Source: Brotaphodocola sp003480315
GTDB lineage: Bacteria > Bacillota > Clostridia > Lachnospirales > Lachnospiraceae
DNA length: 64,000 nucleotides
Reading direction: 5' to 3' (one strand)
Assembly (NCBI RefSeq): GCF_964246085.1
Contig: NZ_CAXTPD010000009.1
The first letter of the stretch is position 1. Every line of letters begins with the position of its first letter. The translations under genes and the position numbers were made by a program. Shown here piece by piece: positions 59,039-64,000 of the stretch. Below the pieces are notes generated by a model, which did not search any database, was not told where the DNA came from, and saw only the letters and a list, made by a program, of their open reading frames with translations.

Positions 59039-59991
59039 TGTTCATCACCTCCAATACGCTGTTTTGCAAGGGTGCAGTATTCGGGGTTGATCTCTATACC
59101 GATATAGCGGCGGGAAAGGCTTTTTGCCGCCGCTGCGGTCGTGCCGCTGCCTAAAAACGGGTCAAGCACAATCCCGCCGACAGGACAGCCCGCCAAAATG
59201 CACGTTTCCGCAAGTTTCGGCGGGAACGCTGCAAAATGCCCGCCGCGATAGGAAGCTGTGTTGATCTGCCAAACGTTGCGGCGGCTGCGGACGGGGGAAA
59301 TCATTTCGTCGGTGTATGCGCCTTTCCTACGGGGACGGTTGATTTTCTGCGGCTGGTTTTGCCCCGGAACGGTAGCGGCATATTTGTTGCCTTTCCCAAC
59401 TCCGCTTTTCAGCCGTACCGCCGTTGTGGGGGCTATCGGCTCGGCTACTGCTTGCCAATCGTAGTAATATTTCTTCGACTTGGTAAGCAGAAACACATAT
59501 TCATAGCAGCGCGTCGGTCTGTCCCGCGTGCTTTCCGGCATGGCGTTTCCCTTGTGCCAAATGATAGAACTGCGCAAATACCAACCGTCGCCCCGCAAGG
59601 CAAGGGCTACAAGCCACGGAATACCGATTAGGTCTTTCGGCTTGCAGCCGGGGGCGCGGTGGTTTACCGCCACTTGCTGCCCGTTCCTGCCTTTGGGATA
59701 TTTCGGGTCTTGGTGGTCGGCTTTGCTGCCTGTGCCGCAATAAGTGTCCGCGATATTCAGCCAACAAGTACCCTCCGGCGTAAGCACCCGCTTTACCTCA
59801 TGGAAAACCGCTGTAATGCGGGAAACATATTCCTCCGGCGTTGCTTCCCGTCCGATCTGCCCGTCTGTGCCGTAATCGCGCAAAGCATAGTAGGGCGGGG
59901 ACGTTACGCAACAATCCATACAGTTATCCGGCAAGGTTTGAAGCACCTGCAAGCTGTCGCCGCAATAGATTTTATCCGTTTCTATCTTCAT
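59035..59991 (-). CDS. Site-specific DNA methyltransferase (N4-cytosine type)
   Basis: A 318-residue DNA modification enzyme of the beta class. Motif IV TSPPYYALRDYG (SPPY at residues 31-34) indicates N4-cytosine methylation, though some adenine enzymes share SPPY. Motif I follows near the C-terminus as VLDPFLGSGTTAAAAKSLSRRY (written over residues 270-295). No partner endonuclease gene is present, so it is an orphan, probably protecting the ICE from host restriction. It is coupled at both ends: ATGA overlap with virB4 and TTGA overlap with the hydrolase gene. Confidence 0.9.
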   Translation of the reverse strand: MKIETDKIYCGDSLQVLQTLPDNCMDCCVTSPPYYALRDYGTDGQIGREATPEEYVSRITAVFHEVKRVLTPEGTCWLNIADTYCGTGSKADHQDPKYPKGRNGQQVAVNHRAPGCKPKDLIGIPWLVALALRGDGWYLRSSIIWHKGNAMPESTRDRPTRCYEYVFLLTKSKKYYYDWQAVAEPIAPTTAVRLKSGVGKGNKYAATVPGQNQPQKINRPRRKGAYTDEMISPVRSRRNVWQINTASYRGGHFAAFPPKLAETCILAGCPVGGIVLDPFLGSGTTAAAAKSLSRRYIGIEINPEYCTLAKQRIGGDEH

Positions 59992-62384
59992 GCTGACACC
60001 TCGCCGGGCTTGGTCGTCATCACGCGGTAGAGTTCCGTATCTTTCGGGAAACGGTCAATAAAGGGCAAAATCACGTTGCCATAGAAGATAAGTCCCTCGC
60101 CCGCTTCGGAATGGGTTACATAGGTCATTTGCTGCTGTGAAATGTTAAGCTGCTTGGCAAGGATTTCCCGGTCGCCCTGGGCTTGGTTGAGCATATACAC
60201 AAAATCACTGTTTTCAAAGATGTTCTCCACCTCGCGGGACGACAACAAATCTTTCACGTTTTGGGTGATACCTGTCGGAATACCGCCCCACTTCCTAAAA
60301 CGCTTCCAAATCTCGACGCTGTATGCTGCGGTCTGTTCCTCTTTGAGCAGCAAATGAAACTCGTCGATGTAATACCGCGTCGCCTTGCCCTCGCTGCGGT
60401 TTACCGTTACTCTGTTCCATACTTGGTCTTGGACGATAAGCATACCGACTTTTTTAAGCTGCGTACCGAGTTCCTTAATATCAAAGCAGACAAGGCGGTT
60501 ATGAATGTCAACGTTTGTCCTGTGGTTAAAAATGTTCAAGCTGCCGTTTACATAGAGTTCCAATGCCGCCGCGATACGCTGCGCTTCCTTTTCCGGCTGC
60601 TTCTTGATCTCGTCGTAGAGGTCGCCCAAAATCGGCATATTTTCGGGCTTCGGGTCGGCAAGGTAGTTGCGGTACACGCTGATAACAGCGCGGTCAATCA
60701 AGGTCTTTTCGACAGCTTCCAGCCCGTTTTTACCGCCCATAATCAACTCACAAAAGGAAAGGATAAAATCGCTCTTTAAGGCTATGGGCGTGTCGCCCTC
60801 GCTGTAATTGAGGTTAATATCCATAGGGTTAATGTACTGCGTGCTGTTCTGCGAAACCTTGATAACCTGTCCTTTCAAACGTCCGACAAGGGGGTAATAT
60901 TCGGCTTCGGGGTCGCAAATGATAATGTCGTCGGACGTGATAAGAAAAGCGTTTGTGATTTCACGTTTTGCAGAAAAACTTTTGCCGCTGCCCGGTGTGC
61001 CGAGTATCAAGCCGTTGGGGTTTTTCAGCTTCTTTCGGTCGCACAAAATCATGTTGTTGGAAAGGGCATTTAAGCCGTAATACAATGCTTCGCCGCTTTG
61101 GAACAGCTCTTGCACCGTAAAGGGAACGAAAACGGCGGTGCTGCTGGTCGTCAAGCCGCGCTGGATATGGATAAGGTTTTCCCCCAACGGGATAGAGGAC
61201 ATAAGCCCCTGTTCCTGCCGGTAGTCAAGGCGGGTCAAAATGCAGTTGTATTTCTGTGCGATTGCCGCCGCCCCGAACACTTCGTTATCCAATTTCTGCT
61301 TGGTATCTGCAAGGTTTAAGACAAGCAGCGTAAGCAGAAACATTCTTTCGTTGCGGCTCTGCAAATCGCGGAGTAGGTTTTTTGCTTCCCCGCCGTAGGT
61401 GGCAAGGTCGGACGGAATAATATCCATGTCATAACCGCTGCGGATTGCTTTCTTTTGTTCTTCAATCTTCATGCGGTCAAGGTCGGTGATCTTGCGCTTA
61501 ATCGTCTTGATTGCTTCGTTGTGGTCGATACTCTGAATGTGCAGATTGACGATAATCCCGTTTTCCGCGTCCATGAAGTCAGCAAGCATACGGTCGGAAA
61601 GTTCCGGCGCGACGATCTGCAAAAAGGAAACCGCACCAAACTTGCCGCCCATTTGAAACATTCGCCCGTCGCCAAATCGGAAAGAGGACGGGGCGATAAA
61701 GTCTTTGACGGAAAGACCGCTTGCGGGTAGCCATTCCCACGCAAAGTTAAAGCGTTCCCCGTCCGGGTGGAAAATCCCATGCAGCACTTCAAGACGCTGT
61801 TTCCCGTCCAATACCCGCGCCGCCGCGCCGATCACCTTAAAATGGTTGAGGGTGTCCGTTTCAATGCGGGCAAGACGCGCCCGCGCCGATCTGATGTCCT
61901 TTGCTTCAACGGTAAAGGTAAGAAACTTGGTCTTGATAAGCCCGTTGTTTCCGCGTTCAAGCTGCGTCCTAAGCATTTCGGTGTATTCTGCTCTGATACT
62001 GTCGAAATCGTCATTCTGCGGCGCAATCGTGATACTGTTCTTGAAATCGTCCTTGTTCGCATGGCGGCTGATTAGGGAAAGCTGCACGTTGATAGAAGCG
62101 TCGAACGAGTTATACATATCGCAAAGGGCTTCAAAAATGGCGGTTTTGTCGTCCGGCTGCGCAAGCTGATAATTTATATCCTCAAACTCAATGCACTTGG
62201 AATACCGCCCGTTTGCAAGGCGGCAAATCCCGTCCTTATACATTCGCTCAAACGGTATGCTGTCCTGCGCCGTATGGGGCTTCCCGTCGCCCTTTGCCTG
62301 TCGGATAAGGGTATCTATCTGTTTTCTTTCCTGTCGGGAAAGTTTACGCTTTTCGTTTTGGGTGTTTTTCTTTTCCTTTGACAA
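59988..62384 (-). CDS. VirB4/TraE-like conjugation ATPase
   Basis: A 798-residue ATPase powering the type IV secretion channel. The N-terminal VirB4 domain (about 1-400) is followed by the C-terminal ATPase with Walker A GTPGSGKSFSAKREI near residue 460, Walker B-like TRYYIDEFHLLL, and GITQNVKDLL. It belongs to the Tn1549 (CD1110-like) type. The start is TTG 62384 with GGAGGT eight bases upstream, overlapping prgI's end by 41 bases. Confidence 0.95.
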   Translation of the reverse strand: MSKEKKNTQNEKRKLSRQERKQIDTLIRQAKGDGKPHTAQDSIPFERMYKDGICRLANGRYSKCIEFEDINYQLAQPDDKTAIFEALCDMYNSFDASINVQLSLISRHANKDDFKNSITIAPQNDDFDSIRAEYTEMLRTQLERGNNGLIKTKFLTFTVEAKDIRSARARLARIETDTLNHFKVIGAAARVLDGKQRLEVLHGIFHPDGERFNFAWEWLPASGLSVKDFIAPSSFRFGDGRMFQMGGKFGAVSFLQIVAPELSDRMLADFMDAENGIIVNLHIQSIDHNEAIKTIKRKITDLDRMKIEEQKKAIRSGYDMDIIPSDLATYGGEAKNLLRDLQSRNERMFLLTLLVLNLADTKQKLDNEVFGAAAIAQKYNCILTRLDYRQEQGLMSSIPLGENLIHIQRGLTTSSTAVFVPFTVQELFQSGEALYYGLNALSNNMILCDRKKLKNPNGLILGTPGSGKSFSAKREITNAFLITSDDIIICDPEAEYYPLVGRLKGQVIKVSQNSTQYINPMDINLNYSEGDTPIALKSDFILSFCELIMGGKNGLEAVEKTLIDRAVISVYRNYLADPKPENMPILGDLYDEIKKQPEKEAQRIAAALELYVNGSLNIFNHRTNVDIHNRLVCFDIKELGTQLKKVGMLIVQDQVWNRVTVNRSEGKATRYYIDEFHLLLKEEQTAAYSVEIWKRFRKWGGIPTGITQNVKDLLSSREVENIFENSDFVYMLNQAQGDREILAKQLNISQQQMTYVTHSEAGEGLIFYGNVILPFIDRFPKDTELYRVMTTKPGEVSA

Positions 62385-62736
62385 TCGCCCGTACCTCCTT
62401 ATCTAATTGCTCTTGCCGCGCAAGGGCGGCATAAAAATTGTTGGTCTGATAAGGTCGCTCTTTGGGGCGAAGAAACTTCACTTCCACAAATTGCCGAATA
62501 ATCACTTCCAGCGGTTGCCCGTTTTTCTCGTACATGGCAAGCAAAAACATAGGCAGCATGGCAAGCACCATGCACAATGCCGCTGCGCTCGTTCCAACGC
62601 TGCCTTTTACCAAAAAGAACAGCGGCAGTCCGATTGCCACCGCCGCGCTGAAACAAATTAGCTGTCGTTTCGTAAGGTTGAACATTACCTTGCTTTTGAT
62701 TTTTGTTAAGTCCTTTGGGACGGTTACATACGCCAT
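62344..62736 (-). CDS. PrgI-family membrane protein (VirB3-like)
   Basis: A 130-residue inner-membrane protein with two adjacent helices (about residues 25-70, ICFSAAVAIGLPLFFLVKG then SAAALCMVLAMLPMFLLAMY) and a basic tail. PrgI proteins occupy the VirB3 position before VirB4 in Gram-positive conjugation systems. ATG 62736 with AGGAGG six bases upstream gives MAYVTVPKDLTKIKSK, the usual family start. Confidence 0.92.
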   Translation of the reverse strand: MAYVTVPKDLTKIKSKVMFNLTKRQLICFSAAVAIGLPLFFLVKGSVGTSAAALCMVLAMLPMFLLAMYEKNGQPLEVIIRQFVEVKFLRPKERPYQTNNFYAALARQEQLDKEVRAIVKGKEKHPKRKA

Positions 62737-62737
62737 T

Positions 62738-63634
62738 TCATACCTCCTTTCTGCCCGGAATGTAATCTTCAAAGCGGGGAACAGCATAGAAAAGCCGCTT
62801 GTTGTTTACCCATCGTTGCAAATGGCGGGTAACAGGCGGGGCGGTTGGACGCTCGTAAATCATCACATACGGGTCAAAGCCCATAGCCCGCAAGGTGTTC
62901 ACGCGGTATAAATCCTGTTCGTGAGTGCTGCCGTAGTTGGTAAGAACATACACGCGCCGCTGGCGGCTGCTTTTAATGGCTGTCAAATCCAAAAAACGTT
63001 GGAAATACCCGGTCAAGTCCTCGTCGGGATTATCCCATGCAAAATGTACCGCTTTTATCCGTACCCGATTTAACAGGCTGACATTATCCCTGTTCACAAG
63101 GCGAATATCCAGCCCTTGCGAAAAATCCACCCATGCGCGGCTTCGTATAAGCTGCTCAATGAGATTTTCATGGTCGGGACAGGCAAGCAGATTAGCGTCC
63201 ATGATTTTTATTTCCGGCTGCCATTTCCAAAACTCGGACAAATCCGCAACCTTAACGCTTTTGCGCCCCTCTTTACCGCTGACAATGCAAAACCCGCAAT
63301 TTCTCGGACAACCCCGGCTTAAAAAGCCGTAGGCAATCCCGAAAAACTGCGGGTAGATAGAATAATCCGGGTAACTGTGTTCCACTTCCGGCGGCAAGCG
63401 GTTTTTCGTGTCGTAGCCCGTACCGCCGAAAATAACCTGTTCCGCGTTGGTAACGGTTATCGTGTCTTTGGAATAGGTGTCCGTAAAGACGCGGCTTTTA
63501 TATACAAGGTCGTACCGCCCCTTTGCGTTCCACCATTCCACCGTATGCCCCTTTGCTTTATGATACGCGGATAGCTTCATCAAGCAGAGGTTGGGGAAAT
63601 TATGGCTGTCAACGTCGATTAAGCCGATTTTCAA
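62738..63634 (-). CDS. Radical SAM protein of the conjugation operon
   Basis: A 298-residue radical SAM protein. The N-terminal part (KIGLIDVDSHNFPNLCLMKL to HTVEWWNAK) resembles a degenerate B12-binding-type fold; the cluster motif is C109-x3-C113-x2-C116 (RGCPRNCGFC). I choose TTG 63634, giving MKIGLIDVDSHNF, with GGGGGTGAG seven bases upstream; longer frames need no better start. It lies between the TrbL-like gene and prgI, in a position occupied by similar proteins in other clostridial ICEs. Substrate and role in transfer are unknown. Confidence 0.8.
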   Translation of the reverse strand: MKIGLIDVDSHNFPNLCLMKLSAYHKAKGHTVEWWNAKGRYDLVYKSRVFTDTYSKDTITVTNAEQVIFGGTGYDTKNRLPPEVEHSYPDYSIYPQFFGIAYGFLSRGCPRNCGFCIVSGKEGRKSVKVADLSEFWKWQPEIKIMDANLLACPDHENLIEQLIRSRAWVDFSQGLDIRLVNRDNVSLLNRVRIKAVHFAWDNPDEDLTGYFQRFLDLTAIKSSRQRRVYVLTNYGSTHEQDLYRVNTLRAMGFDPYVMIYERPTAPPVTRHLQRWVNNKRLFYAVPRFEDYIPGRKEV

Positions 63635-63650
63635 ATCATAACTCACCCCC

Positions 63651-63925
63651 TTAATGTGCCGAAAAGACGCTCTTTGCAAGGCTCCCCGTTTTGAAAAGGG
63701 TAAAGCACAAGAGGACGGTATAGCCCATGCAAGCCCAGATCGCGCCGGAAATGTCGTCGGTTGCTGCGATTGTCTGTATCAAGACCGCATAAATGCCCAC
63801 GCACACCAAAATCAAAAACGCTTGAAAACCAAGCGCAAGCAAAGATTTTAAGTAATTCTGTCCCATGCTGCCCCATTCGTGATTTACCATTGTTGCCATC
63901 GGGATAGGGGCAACGCTCGTTACAA
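63651..63925 (-). CDS. TrbL/VirB6-like conjugation protein, 3' exon only
   Basis: The last 91 or so codons of a polytopic membrane protein: SVAPIPMATMVNHEWGSMGQ, then two helices (LALGFQAFLILVCVGIYAVL and IWACMGYTVLLCFTLF). This matches the C-terminus of the CD1112/TrbL-like channel protein of Tn1549-type ICEs. Upstream, coding similarity stops abruptly at about 63,925, where intron-like sequence begins; the apparent ATG at 63953 lies in that sequence and is not the real start. The 5' exon is outside the window. Confidence 0.7.
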
Positions 63926-64000
63926 GTAGGGTAAGAACCCGGCGCCTTACCATATCACTATGGCAGGTTTCCGAGAACTCCCCTCCGAACCGGACTTACA
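63926..64000 (-). mobile_element. 3' end of a probable group II intron
   Basis: The minus strand at the window edge reads AAGTCCGGTTCGGAGG, GTTCTCGGAAACCTGCC and GGCGCCGGGTTCTTACCC, ending in CTAC. This looks like the second half of domain V (CCGGTTC) and domain VI of a group II intron with a typical AC 3' end. The intron would interrupt the TrbL-like gene, and its reverse transcriptase, if any, lies beyond the edge. The exact splice point is uncertain by a few bases. Confidence 0.65.

Larger units (their letters stand above)
41797..64000. mobile_element. Integrative conjugative element (left part; right end outside window)
   Basis: A contiguous block of mobile-element genes starts just behind ssrA: serine recombinases, TnpW, XRE regulator, MobC, relaxase, PrgI, VirB4, NlpC/P60 hydrolase, topoisomerase III and DUF4315/DUF4366 proteins. 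This transfer gene set and order match the Tn1549/CTn-type ICEs of gut Clostridia, but here a serine recombinase replaces the tyrosine integrase of Tn1549. The backbone is GC-rich compared with an AT-rich cargo insert at about 45,850-47,410. The left boundary lies somewhere in 41,797-41,890; attachment sequences cannot be defined because the other end is not visible. No vancomycin or tetracycline resistance gene is present in the visible part. Confidence 0.92.

Noticed and set aside
63926..63953. ATG at 63953 as start of a 100-residue protein
   Set aside because: The first residues (MVRRRVLT) come from intron-like sequence; similarity to the TrbL-like family begins only after about 63,925.
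41797..64000. Tn1549 vanB-type element carrying vancomycin resistance
   Set aside because: The transfer genes resemble Tn1549, but no van ligase, VanX or two-component genes are visible, and the recombinase is of the serine type.
1..64000. CRISPR array
   Set aside because: No series of regularly spaced direct repeats was found; the repeats seen are hairpins, terminators and the two-copy ICE element.

Overview
The window is a chromosomal segment of an anaerobic, spore-forming Clostridia, most likely Lachnospiraceae. The clues are a Rex repressor, a SpoIID-family sporulation protein, a dgt-dnaG-rpoD-trmK-nif3-type macromolecular synthesis cluster, a Thr T-box, a Firmicutes-style infC-rpmI-rplT operon with an upstream leader, and a one-piece tmRNA with tag peptide AKLKLNAEDNLAYAA. 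Promoters are mostly clean sigma-A boxes with 16-18 nt spacers. The species cannot be fixed from sequence reading alone.

Positions 1-41,760 are host core genome: SpoIID-like protein (cut by the left edge) and AI-2E transporter; a PflX-like radical SAM protein; a cell-wall amidase; an Lrp regulator; an EF-G paralogue with a CPBP protease; tyrA-aroA; a secreted SGNH esterase; yebC; a CBS protein; an alr-mazF pair; nnr; rex divergent from an ABC-F ATPase; a collapsed O-acetylhomoserine sulfhydrylase pseudogene; rnpB; a nucleoside kinase; the dgt-dnaG-rpoD cluster; three tRNAs (Leu-CAG, Asn-GTT, Leu-AAG); a diguanylate cyclase facing a K+/H+ antiporter; infC-rpmI-rplT; thrS behind its T-box; a secreted glycosidase-like protein; a nuclease; and ssrA.

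From about 41,800 to the right edge lies an integrative conjugative element (ICE) placed directly behind ssrA. Its left end carries a large serine recombinase translationally coupled to a small, apparently catalytically dead recombinase domain, then TnpW, a 460-bp structured non-coding stretch, and a sigma-like/HTH pair. An AT-rich cargo island (about 45,850-47,410) encodes a KTR protein and an RlmN/Cfr-family radical SAM rRNA methyltransferase, behind a strong promoter, an 8-codon leader peptide and two serial terminators. This has the architecture of antibiotic-induced attenuation. An XRE regulator, MobC and a MOBP-type relaxase follow on the plus strand. The minus strand carries the transfer operon: TrbL/VirB6-like, radical SAM, PrgI, VirB4, DNA methyltransferase, NlpC/P60 hydrolase, DUF4315, DUF4366, topoisomerase III, a Cys-rich protein, a large ArdC/zincin antirestriction-like protein and a small transfer-assisting protein.

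The right edge cuts a probable group II intron that interrupts the TrbL-like gene, so the right half of the ICE is not visible. The observations most worth following are the attenuated Cfr/RlmN-like cargo operon, a structured sequence present in two oppositely oriented copies immediately upstream of the two ICE transfer operons (candidate oriT or leader), and the coupled inactive/active serine recombinase pair.
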